In this document: positions 46,451 to 55,801 of the stretch, in pieces
Layout: every line of letters starts with the position of its first letter
Numbering within the stretch: position 1 is the stretch's first letter
From: an uncultured Actinomycetes bacterium
Lineage (GTDB): Bacteria > Actinomycetota > Actinomycetes > S36-B12 > UBA10799
Assembly (NCBI GenBank): GCA_946803585.1
Contig: CAMPEQ010000011.1
Span: 248,001 to 312,000 of the forward strand
Direction of reading: 5' to 3'
DNA: 64,000 nt
The notes under the pieces: generated by a model
Databases searched by the model: none
The model's input: only the letters and a program-made list of their open reading frames with translations
What the model was told of the DNA's origin: nothing
Position numbers and translations under genes: made by a program

Positions 46451-46558
46451 AGCTTGCCACTAACTGCGCGCGAGTGACACCCCTAGGTACCTCAGGTGCA
46501 TCGCTACTCGACCAGTTCACTAGATACCGCAGCGTGGCAAGTTCAGACCAAGCTCAGG

Positions 46559-47398
46559 CTAGGAATCATTCATTAGATGGAGCTTTGCGAAGGCCAATGC
46601 CTCGGCCAGATCCGACTCACGCTCAGCTCGATTGGCCGCCTTGCGGGTCGAAACCTCGATCACGACGGTTCCATCAAAGTTGCGCTTGGCCAGATACTCC
46701 AGGACTTCGCCACAAGCTTGGTTCCCGCGACCAGGTATCAAGTGCTCGTCCTTGGCACTACCGGTGCCATCTGCCAAGTGCAGATGGGCCAATGCGTCAC
46801 CAAAGTCCTCGGCCATCTTCAGACCATCGGAGCCGCTGACAGCTGTATGCGATAGGTCCAATGTCGTGTGTGGGTAGTCCTCATCGCGCGGATCCCAGCC
46901 AGGCGAATACGCCGCGAGCTCTCGGGACGCAGCGCGCCACGGGTACATATTCTCGACGGCGAACTTGATGTCGGTGTACTCGCCCATCCGCTTCAGTCCC
47001 CGCACGAAGTCGCGGGCGTAGTCGCGCTGCCAACGGAATGGTGGATGGACGACGACGGTTTGGGCATCGAAAAGTTCCGCCGCCTCGCGAGCCCGAACCA
47101 ACTTGCCCCACGGATCCGTTCCCCAGACTCGCTGTGTGACGAGCAAGCAGGGTGCGTGTACTGCCAAGATCGGCACGCCGTAGGTCTGGGAGAGATTGCG
47201 TAAGACATCAGGATCCTGGGTGACCGCATCGGTCATCACCATCACCTCGACGCCGTCGTAGCCCAATCGGGAAGCGATCTCAAACGCCGCTGCCGGTGAC
47301 TCCGGATACACCGAGACCGTGGACAACGCAATCTTCGCCGGCGCAGGTCGCAGCGCGCGCTTCCCTGCAGCGTTAGATCCCCCCGGTGGCACTGTCAC
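46559..47398 (-). CDS. Sugar phosphate isomerase/epimerase-like TIM-barrel protein
   Basis: The protein has 279 residues, AP endonuclease 2/xylose isomerase-like TIM barrel. [61 protein letters not shown] and VVIEVSTRK supply the His/Glu/Asp metal ligands. It resembles mycobacterial Rv0498, whose reaction is unknown. It starts at GTG 47398, 41 bases after the P-type ATPase stop. Confidence 0.82.
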   Translation of the reverse strand: MTVPPGGSNAAGKRALRPAPAKIALSTVSVYPESPAAAFEIASRLGYDGVEVMVMTDAVTQDPDVLRNLSQTYGVPILAVHAPCLLVTQRVWGTDPWGKLVRAREAAELFDAQTVVVHPPFRWQRDYARDFVRGLKRMGEYTDIKFAVENMYPWRAASRELAAYSPGWDPRDEDYPHTTLDLSHTAVSGSDGLKMAEDFGDALAHLHLADGTGSAKDEHLIPGRGNQACGEVLEYLAKRNFDGTVVIEVSTRKAANRAERESDLAEALAFAKLHLMNDS

Positions 47399-47438
47399 TC
47401 GCTCAGCCTAGCGCCTAGATCGATCCAGTGGATACGGT

Positions 47439-49913
47439 TCAGTCCGAGGTTGGCTCAACCTTCATCCGTCCTTTACCCTCCGCGACGCGCACTTCAATGA
47501 AGCGACGAATCAGGATCAACACCCCCGCGCCCCCACATCCGAGCGCCACTGCGGTCGCTCCCTCATTGTCGATCGCCAGTGATAGACCGAAGAACACCGA
47601 AAGCCAAGGAACGGCGAGAACCACAATGAAGCCGAAGCCCATTAGCACCACGATCGTGAGCCGAATGAGGTTCCATGGTCGAGCGACAAGCGCCAACACG
47701 ACCCACGCAATCATGAACAAGGTGATCGCCGCCGACGTTCGCGCCTCCTCAATCGGGTCCCCTTCCGAGAGTACGACGAGATACGAAGCGAACGAGAAGA
47801 CGCCGCAGATCAATCCGGCTGGTACCGCGAAGCGCAGGACCCGTTTGAAGAAGCCGGGTTTGAACCGCTGGGTGTTTGGCATGAGGGCGATGAAGAACGC
47901 CGGCATACCGATGGTGAGCCACGTGATGAGAGTGAGGTGCCGCGGCAGGAAAATGAACTCGACTTGGTAGATATTGGTCAGCGTCAAGATGACGGTGATC
48001 GTGGAGAAGAACGCCGAGTAGAACGACTTGGTGAGGAACAGACTGCTGACGCGTTCAATATTTCCCAATACCCGCCGACCCTCAGCGACGACACTGGGCA
48101 ACGCAGAGAATTTGCTATCGAGCAGAACGATCTGGGCGACTGCCCGCGTTGCTCCCGCGCCAGAACCCATAGCGATTCCAAGATCGGCATCCTTGAGGGC
48201 TAGGACGTCATTGACGCCATCGCCGGTCATCGCGACGGTATGGCCCCGGCTTTGCAGCGCGCCAACCATTGCGCGCTTCTGATCCGGGGTAACTCGTCCG
48301 AACACACCATGGGTGTCGAGGACTTCTGCCAGCTCTTCTGTATCGACGGGAAGGTCCGAGGCATCGACCGGATCGTCTGCCAGCGGGATCCCGGCCTGCT
48401 GTGCAATGGCTCCAACAGTGACGGGGTTATCACCGCTAATTACTTTGACGGCGACTCCCTGGCGAAGGAAGTATCGAACCGTCTCGGCAGCATCGGAGCG
48501 CAGCCGCTGATCGATAGCTACGAGGGCAACGGGCACGATCGGCCCGATCTGGCCGTCGCTGTTCGGGCCGCGTTCGGTCGAATCTGCACGTGACTCAGCT
48601 AGTAACAGCACCCGCGCACCCCCACTGGCCAGCTCATTGGCAGCGGCTCTCACGTCGGCACTGTCGCCACCAGGTTCATCGGCGAGCAGGATCTCGGGCG
48701 CACCGAGCAACCATGTTCCCTGCTCGCCATAGCCTGCGGCGCTCCACTTACGCGCCGACGAGAACGGCACCGCATCAGCGATGTTCCAGCCTGGATCGGG
48801 GTACTCGGCCGCAACGGCCGCGAGGGTGGGGTTAGGGGAGGCCTCTGAAGCGCCCACAGCACCGAGGGCAGCCATGACCTGTGCCTGTTCCCTCATTGGG
48901 TGACCAGGCACAGAATCGAGAACGGTTAACGAACTCACCGCCATACCCGGTTCTGTCAGGGTTCCGGTCTTGTCGACACAAATAACGTCAACTCGAGCTA
49001 GCGTCTCAACGGCGGGCATCTCTTGGACAAGAGCACGCTTTTTCCCAAGCCGAACAACCGCGACGGCCATCGCCACACTCGTCAGTAGAACGAGTCCCTC
49101 CGGGACCATCGTGACGACCCCCGCGACAGTTCCGGACAGAGCTTGTTCCCACGTTGGCGCTGACTGCAGCTGAGAGATGAAGAGCAAGATTCCCAGCGGA
49201 ATCAAGATCCACGTGATAGTCCGAACAAAGCGCATGATCGAATCCATGAGCTCGGACTTCGTCGTAGTGAAGCTCTTTGCCTGCTCAGTCAACTGCGTCG
49301 CATAGGAATCCATCCCCACATGCGTGGCTCGCATGATCGCGCTACCCGCGACGACGAACGACCCACTCATCACCGAGTCGCCCACCAGTTTGTGAACCGG
49401 ATCCGCCTCACCAGTGAGCAGCGACTCGTCGGCCTCCATACCCACAGCGGACAGGATCTCCCCGTCCACGACGATCTGATCACCCGTCTTCAGCACGACC
49501 ACATCATCAAGAACGAGCGCTGATGGTGAGACCTCGAACTCCCGGCCGTCACGACGAACGAGCGGTTTCGCCTCACCAATCAACGAGAGCTTCTCAAGCG
49601 TTCGCTTGGCTCGATACTCCTGCACGATTCCGATGGCCGAGTTGAATACGATCACGAACCCAAACAGCGAATCCTGGATTGGCGCTCGGGCCGCAAACAT
49701 CAATGCCCAGAGGCTGCCGATGACGATATTGAATGACGTAATGGTGTTCTCGCGAACAATGCTGCCGATACTGCGCGAGTTGCGCGTTCGAACGTCATTG
49801 GTTTGCCCAGCCGATACCCGCTCTTTAACTTGCGCGGTCGTCAAGCCCGTGATCGCGTCCGTCGACGGCGAAGGTGTGGGCGTAGGCCCAGTGGCACCAC
49901 CTTGGCCGGTCAT
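47439..49913 (-). CDS. Cation-translocating P-type ATPase (CtpE-like)
   Basis: This is an 824-residue membrane pump. The TGE actuator motif is in SLLTGEADP (~166-172), membrane helix 4 has [11 protein letters not shown] (~271), the phosphorylated Asp is D314 in [12 protein letters not shown], and the hinge [17 protein letters not shown] is near residue 590. The short N-terminus has no heavy-metal-binding CxxC. About eight to ten membrane helices are visible. The PEGL rather than CPC in helix 4 points to Ca/Mg-type or related cations; mycobacterial CtpE is a calcium importer and is my closest recollection, but the ion is not proven. The ATG at 49913 overlaps the ppx stop (ATGA). Confidence 0.88.
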   Translation of the reverse strand: MTGQGGATGPTPTPSPSTDAITGLTTAQVKERVSAGQTNDVRTRNSRSIGSIVRENTITSFNIVIGSLWALMFAARAPIQDSLFGFVIVFNSAIGIVQEYRAKRTLEKLSLIGEAKPLVRRDGREFEVSPSALVLDDVVVLKTGDQIVVDGEILSAVGMEADESLLTGEADPVHKLVGDSVMSGSFVVAGSAIMRATHVGMDSYATQLTEQAKSFTTTKSELMDSIMRFVRTITWILIPLGILLFISQLQSAPTWEQALSGTVAGVVTMVPEGLVLLTSVAMAVAVVRLGKKRALVQEMPAVETLARVDVICVDKTGTLTEPGMAVSSLTVLDSVPGHPMREQAQVMAALGAVGASEASPNPTLAAVAAEYPDPGWNIADAVPFSSARKWSAAGYGEQGTWLLGAPEILLADEPGGDSADVRAAANELASGGARVLLLAESRADSTERGPNSDGQIGPIVPVALVAIDQRLRSDAAETVRYFLRQGVAVKVISGDNPVTVGAIAQQAGIPLADDPVDASDLPVDTEELAEVLDTHGVFGRVTPDQKRAMVGALQSRGHTVAMTGDGVNDVLALKDADLGIAMGSGAGATRAVAQIVLLDSKFSALPSVVAEGRRVLGNIERVSSLFLTKSFYSAFFSTITVILTLTNIYQVEFIFLPRHLTLITWLTIGMPAFFIALMPNTQRFKPGFFKRVLRFAVPAGLICGVFSFASYLVVLSEGDPIEEARTSAAITLFMIAWVVLALVARPWNLIRLTIVVLMGFGFIVVLAVPWLSVFFGLSLAIDNEGATAVALGCGGAGVLILIRRFIEVRVAEGKGRMKVEPTSD

Positions 49914-50839
49914 TCGGTCAATCCGTCGAGTCGACGCAGGATGACTCCCTCTCGCAGCGCCCACGGACAGATCGTCACGTCGTCGATATCGAAGATGTCC
50001 ATGGTGGCCTCAGCTACGAGTGCTCCGGCCAGTAGCTGCGGAGCTCGACCGGCCGACACCCCTGGCAGCCGCGCACGATCCTGTGCCGACATTTTGGCGA
50101 GCTTTGGGATCCACGAGCGAAGGTCGTCCCTACTCAACGTGCGTCGAACATAGAGCCCTTCACTCGAGGGCGCCGCTCCCGCGATTCGGGCCAAGTGACG
50201 AAAGGTCTTGCTAGTAGCTACCGCAAGCTCGGGTCTACCCGCCCGCGATACTGGACCGGCGATTTCGCCTAGCTCAACTCGGATGAGCTTGCGTAGCGCC
50301 TTGATATCTGCGGACTTCGGCGGATCACCCGGAAGGTGCTCGCGAGTCAACCGTCCGGCACCGAGCGGAATAGAGACGGCGAAGTCTGGGTCCTCATCGA
50401 TTCCGCTGGCAAGTTCCAATGAACCGCCGCCGATATCGAGGCCCAGAATCCGGCCAGCACTCCAACCAAACCACCGGCGAACAGCGAGGAAGGTCAGTCT
50501 GGCCTCATCGTCACCGCTGAGAACCTGCAAGCGAGTTCCGGTTCGTTTCTCGACCTCTGCGAGGACCTCCTCACCGTTGACAGCCTCGCGAATCGCACTC
50601 GTGGCAAAGCCGAGGATCTCTGTGACCCCCACGTCTTCGGCGACGACCGTAGAGCTGTCGACGAACTCACAAAGCTGGGTGATCGCTTCATCGTCAATTC
50701 GACCGTCGGAAGTCATGTGTTCGACGAGACGCAACTCGGTCTTGTGCGAGACGGCAGGCACTGGCGCGCCACCGTTGTGAGCATCAACTACCAACAGGTG
50801 AACGGTGTTGGAGCCCACGTCAAGCACGCCTAGTCGCAC
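49910..50839 (-). CDS. Ppx/GppA-family exopolyphosphatase
   Basis: The protein has 309 residues, the short actinobacterial form with just the two ASKHA ATPase-fold domains (resembling Rv0496). The phosphate-binding motifs [12 protein letters not shown] and [16 protein letters not shown] and the catalytic Glu region [14 protein letters not shown] are visible. It hydrolyses polyphosphate and/or pppGpp; which is not settled by sequence. Start is GTG at 50839. It heads the ppx-P-type ATPase-TIM-barrel unit and is divergent from a cysteine-rich conserved protein with 31 bases between the starts. Confidence 0.9.
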   Translation of the reverse strand: MRLGVLDVGSNTVHLLVVDAHNGGAPVPAVSHKTELRLVEHMTSDGRIDDEAITQLCEFVDSSTVVAEDVGVTEILGFATSAIREAVNGEEVLAEVEKRTGTRLQVLSGDDEARLTFLAVRRWFGWSAGRILGLDIGGGSLELASGIDEDPDFAVSIPLGAGRLTREHLPGDPPKSADIKALRKLIRVELGEIAGPVSRAGRPELAVATSKTFRHLARIAGAAPSSEGLYVRRTLSRDDLRSWIPKLAKMSAQDRARLPGVSAGRAPQLLAGALVAEATMDIFDIDDVTICPWALREGVILRRLDGLTE

Positions 50840-50870
50840 AAGACGAACCGTACCGGCCTAGGGTGTGCCA

Positions 50871-51614
50871 ATGCCCGAAGTTGCCCTCGATTTCCCGCGT
50901 AGCTACGTAGAGTTCACCGATCCCGCCGACAGCGATCAAGTATTTCGAGTGGACCTCACGTGGCTGACCTCGCGTTGGCTATGCATCTATGGCCGTGGGT
51001 GCGGCGGAATCATCGCTGGACGTCCCGACGATGGGTGCTGCACACTCGGGGCACACTTCTCGGACAAGGCCGACCGAAAGCGAGTCCAGAAATGGGCTAA
51101 GCGCCTCACCCCTGCCCAGTGGCAGTTTTACGACGAGGGTCAGGAGTCGGTCATCACCCGCGATGACGATGGGGACAAACAAACCCGGGTTGTCGACGGT
51201 GCCTGCATCTTTTCCAACCGGCCGGATTTCCCAGGGGACAAGGGCTGCGCGTTGCACAACCTCGCTCTCGCGGAGGGGATAAAACCGTTGGAGGCCAAAC
51301 CAGACGTGTGCTGGCAACTCCCGATCCGTCGCTCATTTGAGGAGCGATCGTTTCCCGATGGGACGGCGCAGTCGGTTGTCGTGATTAGCGAGTTCGATCG
51401 GCGGGGCTGGGGCGCCGGAGGGCATGACTTGAACTGGTACTGCTCCGGTAATACCGAAGCCCACGTTGGACCGGAGCCGGTCTACGTGAGCGAACAGGAC
51501 ACCCTTGTCGAGCTCATGGGTCCGCAGGCATATGCGGTCCTCGTCACGATGTGCGAGGAGCGCCTAGCGAGCCGACCCCTCGTGGCGCCGCATCCGGCCG
51601 ACTCATCGGACTAG
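50871..51614 (+). CDS. Conserved cysteine-rich protein of unknown function (YkgJ/DUF3109-like)
   Basis: This 247-residue cytoplasmic protein has nine cysteines, arranged as C38, C44, C56-C57, C112, C126, C147 and two near the C-terminus. [20 protein letters not shown] and [10 protein letters not shown] form the Cys/His pattern of the YkgJ-type putative iron-sulfur or zinc cluster. No enzyme motif is seen. The ATG at 50871 has AGGG seven bases upstream; a GTG at 50865 is the alternative. Similar proteins are common in actinobacteria, function unknown. It is convergent with a membrane-protein gene. Confidence 0.65.
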   Translation: MPEVALDFPRSYVEFTDPADSDQVFRVDLTWLTSRWLCIYGRGCGGIIAGRPDDGCCTLGAHFSDKADRKRVQKWAKRLTPAQWQFYDEGQESVITRDDDGDKQTRVVDGACIFSNRPDFPGDKGCALHNLALAEGIKPLEAKPDVCWQLPIRRSFEERSFPDGTAQSVVVISEFDRRGWGAGGHDLNWYCSGNTEAHVGPEPVYVSEQDTLVELMGPQAYAVLVTMCEERLASRPLVAPHPADSSD

Positions 51615-51680
51615 CCCCTGCAAGCGTGGTCACCGCCACCATGGCTTGGTGCAAACAAGCCTTGCTACCAACCTGCCGTG

Positions 51681-52361
51681 CTATCTGACGGATCGGTAGA
51701 TCAATGCGAGCGTCGACTGCCACCACCACAGTAAGAGTCCACCGGCAAAGCACGCGGCGAACGACCCGACCCATGACGGGACGAAAAACCCATTAACGGC
51801 CATCAGGACCCAGACGATCAGCGCGATAACGCCCATGACCAACATGGTGAAGAACCAGCGCACCGGCCTAGCCGCAATCACCTTGAAGTTGGCCTTCAGT
51901 GGGTTCCCGGCGCCATCCATGGCTGCAAGGGTCACGAAGGGCGCAAGGGCCGCAAGCAAGAGCCCCGGCCAGGTGTAGAAGCTCAAACCAACCAACACGA
52001 CGATTGCCAGCGCGACTATGGCGATCGAGAATCGGCCTAAGTTGCTTTGCAGCCGCGCACCGATCTGCTCGACCTGGACCGAGCCCATCGCGACTTCCAG
52101 ACATGCCGCGGTGAGCACCGCCCCGACAACGATGAAGAGCACTGCCGAAACAAAGACGGTCACGAGGAATACCGCACTAAACCCAGCACCGACCGGAATC
52201 AGCGTCAAGCACGCTTGGATCAGTGCGTTCGCGAGCAGTAGCGGCAGGACCACCTTCCATCCTCGCCACATCCGCAGGAATCCGTAGAACAAGGCAGAGA
52301 CCCGATAGAGCGCGGGCACCGCGGTGGCGCCTGCGACAGAGTCGATCGTGGGCGTTGTCAT
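51681..52361 (-). CDS. Integral membrane protein of unknown function
   Basis: The protein has 226 residues with about six hydrophobic helices (VVLPLLLANALIQACLTLI, AVFLVTVFVSAVLFIVV, FSIAIVALAIVVLVGL, PGLLLAALAPFVTLAAM, FTMLVMGVIALIVWVLM, FAACFAGGLLLWWW). No signature motif is recognised. Its ATG overlaps the stop of the upstream lipoprotein gene (ATGA), which in turn overlaps the metallophosphoesterase gene, so the three are one operon. Confidence 0.7.
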   Translation of the reverse strand: MTTPTIDSVAGATAVPALYRVSALFYGFLRMWRGWKVVLPLLLANALIQACLTLIPVGAGFSAVFLVTVFVSAVLFIVVGAVLTAACLEVAMGSVQVEQIGARLQSNLGRFSIAIVALAIVVLVGLSFYTWPGLLLAALAPFVTLAAMDGAGNPLKANFKVIAARPVRWFFTMLVMGVIALIVWVLMAVNGFFVPSWVGSFAACFAGGLLLWWWQSTLALIYRSVR

Positions 52362-52717
52362 GGCGTCCTCGCCGCTTCGGTGATCACGGGTTTGAGTGGA
52401 CCTTGGAACAGCACTTTGCCATCAACGGAGACCTTCAGCAACAGCGGTTCTTGGACGGGAACCGAGGAGGTTATCGCCGCACCTCCGACCTCTGTTCCCT
52501 GGCAGGTGTACGCCTCATCCGCGAACGAGCACACCGGCCACACGAGTACGTCGACCTGCTTGTCAACCAAGACGTCGTTTGTTGCGATCTTGACGGAGGT
52601 GATCTCGTCGCCAGCCACCGGTTGCAGCTCGGCGAACTGCGAGCAACCCACCAACAGTGCGACCGTCGCAGCGCCGACGGCAGCGAGCCCGACACGTCGA
52701 ATATCTGGCCAGATCAT
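52358..52717 (-). CDS. Small lipoprotein of unknown function
   Basis: The protein has 119 residues. The signal ends in a lipobox (ALLVGC), with lipidation at Cys25. The ~95-residue mature part has two more cysteines (CSFADEAYTC) that can form a disulfide and looks like a small beta-sandwich, somewhat like the DUF2771 lipoproteins; that match is a guess. It is translationally coupled on both sides. Confidence 0.65.
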   Translation of the reverse strand: MIWPDIRRVGLAAVGAATVALLVGCSQFAELQPVAGDEITSVKIATNDVLVDKQVDVLVWPVCSFADEAYTCQGTEVGGAAITSSVPVQEPLLLKVSVDGKVLFQGPLKPVITEAARTP

Positions 52718-54513
52718 CGCGACACCTGCGATTCCCGGCGCAGCACACGCGCCTTAGCCGCCGCATGAGTTACCTCTAGCTCAGCATCACTAATCGTCGC
52801 AGTATCGAACGGTGCAGGCAGGAGCAACTCCGTGTTGCGGTCGGCGACTGACCCGCGGCGCATCAGTGGGTTCTCGGTGAAGTCATTGCTGGCAAGCTGG
52901 CGACTTAACGATGCCAAGCCGGTCTGGGAGAAGTCACCTTCGGTCCATTCCGCGGAGGATGCGTGGTCAACAACGGTCGTGAACAACGAGATCGTGCCAT
53001 CACGGTTATCCACGATCTCGACCATCTGCTGCTGCTGCGGGAAGTCGATACACGACGCCGCAGTGAGCTCCCAGAATCCGCCGGTCCCATCCGATCGCGG
53101 ATGTGCCGTGATCGTGTTGACATGGGTGTGCCCGTTGAGCCAGGCAACCATATTCGGGAACTCATTGAGCATCGAGATGAACTCTTCGGTGTGGACCAAC
53201 GGTTGCGAAGGCCCGATCGCCGGGCGGGCATCGTTTTCCAACGTCAGGCTGTTGTGGTGGCTGAGCACAATCGCAAACTTGTTCTGCTGTCTCGCATTCG
53301 TTAACTCACCTCGAAGCCAATCAAACTGGTCCTGCGGGACTGCACCGTCGGCACCAATGACTGAGTTGCAGGTATCTAATCCGAGTAAACGGATCCGCGG
53401 GGACGCATCAGCAGCCCAGTACGTCTTGCCGGTGTCGAGGTTGTCCTGGGTGAACCCATGACCGATTGGCCCCGGGAATTGCTCGGTGTGGAAATGCGCC
53501 TGCATGAAGCTCATCTGAGTTATCAGCAGGCGCTCTTGGTCGGAGGCGACATCTCGGAAGCCGCTACTGGCGCCGAAGTTGGTATTAATCATGTGGCCGA
53601 ACCGGGCAAGGGGATTCTGCTGTTGAGCCCAACCCGACAAGTAGTTGTGAACTAACGCCGGCCACTCATAGGCCTTACTCGAGCCCAAGGCCAAACTGCG
53701 CATTGCCGAATCGACTGGAAAGAAGCCGAAGTAGAGCGAATCATGGTTCCCGTAGACCGTGTACCAAGGGGCAGACAGGCCTTGGGACTCAACCTGTTGG
53801 CTCACCGCCGCATCGAGAAGTCCGGGGACGCGAGGGAAGCCGAAGTCGCCGTAGGCGTCACCGGCAGGTTCTTCCGGATGCCAGATGACTTCGGTATCGA
53901 GCCATGACTGCATTCCGTCATAGACCTTCGGGGTGCCGGAGTTTGGCTGGACCGGCTTACCGTCGAGCACATCGATGTACCACTGCAGTTCCAGGGATGA
54001 GTACATGTCGGCACTGTCCCCAGTATTGACCACCGCACTGACCGGAACTCCTGTCACCGGGCTGTATTGCAACGTGTTAACTGCCGTGACCATCGCCGAC
54101 AAGACGTTGGCTGTGAGGGTGTCTTGCGGTCGAGCAGAGCCATTCCACGTCGCCACCGACTGCGCAAGTAACGGTTCCACTCGAGCGGGAGTCTGTGCAT
54201 CGATCATGTGGATATCGGACAGGTGGCCTAGGTACCCGATAGATCGGCGGTTCTTGGCGCGCTGCGCCCCTGGTTCCCTCTTCAAAATGTCGAGGCGAGG
54301 CAGGTAGGGCTCACCGCTGCCCGTGACCAGCGTCCGATACTGCAGGTTTCCTACGGTTCGTTGCCGAATCGTCTCTTGCAGCGTAGAGAGCTGGTCAGTT
54401 CCCGACACCAACGGAGCAGCTAGAGCCGAACCAACCATGTTGTACGACAGGCCAAGAGAAGCTGACAGTGCTGCCGACACCTTCAAAAACGACCTTCGAT
54501 CGAGCCCGCTCAC
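52714..54513 (-). CDS. Exported metallophosphoesterase (TIGR03767/PPA1498 type)
   Basis: This 599-residue secreted calcineurin-like phosphoesterase has its metal-binding motifs spread by long inserts: GHLSDIHMID, NTGDSADMYS, VYGNHDSLYF, VLSHHNS and NGHTHVNT. A twin-arginine signal (LDRRSFLKVSAAL, then ALA) is at the N-terminus, so it is exported folded via Tat, as described for the TIGR03767 family. Substrate unknown; phosphate ester or nucleotide scavenging is possible. GTG at 54513 is the start, with AAGG upstream. It leads a three-gene operon with a lipoprotein and a membrane protein, all coupled by ATGA overlaps. Confidence 0.85.
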   Translation of the reverse strand: MSGLDRRSFLKVSAALSASLGLSYNMVGSALAAPLVSGTDQLSTLQETIRQRTVGNLQYRTLVTGSGEPYLPRLDILKREPGAQRAKNRRSIGYLGHLSDIHMIDAQTPARVEPLLAQSVATWNGSARPQDTLTANVLSAMVTAVNTLQYSPVTGVPVSAVVNTGDSADMYSSLELQWYIDVLDGKPVQPNSGTPKVYDGMQSWLDTEVIWHPEEPAGDAYGDFGFPRVPGLLDAAVSQQVESQGLSAPWYTVYGNHDSLYFGFFPVDSAMRSLALGSSKAYEWPALVHNYLSGWAQQQNPLARFGHMINTNFGASSGFRDVASDQERLLITQMSFMQAHFHTEQFPGPIGHGFTQDNLDTGKTYWAADASPRIRLLGLDTCNSVIGADGAVPQDQFDWLRGELTNARQQNKFAIVLSHHNSLTLENDARPAIGPSQPLVHTEEFISMLNEFPNMVAWLNGHTHVNTITAHPRSDGTGGFWELTAASCIDFPQQQQMVEIVDNRDGTISLFTTVVDHASSAEWTEGDFSQTGLASLSRQLASNDFTENPLMRRGSVADRNTELLLPAPFDTATISDAELEVTHAAAKARVLRRESQVSR

Positions 54514-54697
54514 GGCCGTAGACCTTGGCTAGCGCATCGAGTCCCAGCATTTGACGGTGACATCTGCGAAACGTTAGCGGCGCCCTGCCCTCGGCGCCCG
54601 CCGAGTGACTACCCGGCCGGGTCGGATCGATCCGAGAGTCCGCTCACCGGCCGTGAGTATCACCCCTTGGGCACGAATGCGCTCACAACGAATCCGC

Positions 54698-55687
54698 TCA
54701 GCGACGACGCCCACGGACCAGCGATATCCGTCCCGGGAGCTTTGCTGGCGGCCAGCCATCCTTGGCATATTTTGGGCGCGACCTATCGAGACGTCGCGCC
54801 TGTTCCCAAGCCGTCAGCGGAACGATTCGATCAACGCTGAGACCGACATAAGTGACATCCGCTGCGTTGGTGATGACCGGCGCTGCGTTGGTGGTGACCG
54901 GCGCCGGAACTGGCTCCTCGCTCCTAGTGGGAATTGGTGCGAAGAGCTCGTCGCGCAGCTGCACCGGAGCCTGCGTCAAACGCAATCCCGGCGAAGTAAC
55001 TGCTTGGGCAGCAACGTCGATGGCAACCGAGCACTCCCGGCAACCGGATAGATGTCGGATCAACCGCTGCCGGGTGAGCGGGTTGAGGCCGCGATCCCTT
55101 CCCATGTCCCGTAGTCGGTCGGGACAGTCGGGCCCCCACTCGAAGAGCCAGGCGACTGCAACCGTCTGGGTGAACTTCTCTTGGATCGCCTCGAACTCCT
55201 TCGCAGACTCCTGGCCGAGAGGTCCTGGCGTCGGGGTACCCATCACCCGATGAATATCGGAGATCGCCAGCCCATCTTGGCGCAGGGTGAGGTCTAAGAT
55301 CTCTCGCTGCGTACTAGTCATCCCGAAGAATGCCGTGTCGACCACAACTGCCAGATCCGCGTCAGAGGATTCCTGTTCGGACGAACTCGGCCGCGCCATC
55401 TCCAACGTCGACGACTTCTTTACCTTGCGCATCCGATTGCGCCCCTCATACCGCACGGCTGCCAGGAGCCAGGTCTTGAACTCGACGGGCTCATCTGCCG
55501 AGGCGATTCGCGCCCACGCGAGCATCACGGCATCGCGGGTAACCTCGGCAGCTAAGTCAACATCGCCGCGGCACTCGCTGACTGCCAACGAGAAACATGC
55601 GTCGAGCGCTGGAGCAAATGCCTCGACGTATGCCGCATGATCACCTCGGGCTAGCCGACTCGTTTGGCTCTGCTCTATTGAGTCCAT
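54698..55687 (-). CDS. ECF sigma factor-like protein with C-terminal zinc-finger segment
   Basis: The protein has 329 residues. Residues ~20-90 match sigma region 2 (ARGDHAAYVEAF, EVTRDAVMLAWARI, EFKTWLLAAVRYEGRNRMRK). Residues ~120-150 resemble region 4 (MTSTQREILDLTLRQDGLAISDIHRVMG). Residues ~205-225 contain a His-x3-Cys-x2-Cys (HLSGCRECS), the anti-sigma zinc-finger signature, and the remainder is Pro/Ala/Thr-rich and basic, without a membrane helix. Region 4 is weak. The combination suggests an actinobacterial ECF with a self-regulating C-terminal extension. It is divergent from radA with 114 bases between them. Confidence 0.7.
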   Translation of the reverse strand: MDSIEQSQTSRLARGDHAAYVEAFAPALDACFSLAVSECRGDVDLAAEVTRDAVMLAWARIASADEPVEFKTWLLAAVRYEGRNRMRKVKKSSTLEMARPSSSEQESSDADLAVVVDTAFFGMTSTQREILDLTLRQDGLAISDIHRVMGTPTPGPLGQESAKEFEAIQEKFTQTVAVAWLFEWGPDCPDRLRDMGRDRGLNPLTRQRLIRHLSGCRECSVAIDVAAQAVTSPGLRLTQAPVQLRDELFAPIPTRSEEPVPAPVTTNAAPVITNAADVTYVGLSVDRIVPLTAWEQARRLDRSRPKYAKDGWPPAKLPGRISLVRGRRR

Positions 55688-55801
55688 CGCGATCTACCCT
55701 AAGCCCGGCGCGGCTGCGCACGCTGCGTCTGGCTACCAATGCATCCACAACGCCGTATTTCGCGCACCGTCGTTGTCCGAGCAGGCGCGTAGGGTCTCAG
55801 C

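Noticed and set aside
54574-54697. Possible small gene or structured RNA between the metallophosphoesterase and sigma-like genes.
   Set aside because: Only short hairpins (GGCGCC pair, CTCAC/GTGAG) are seen; no ribosome site or recognisable product.
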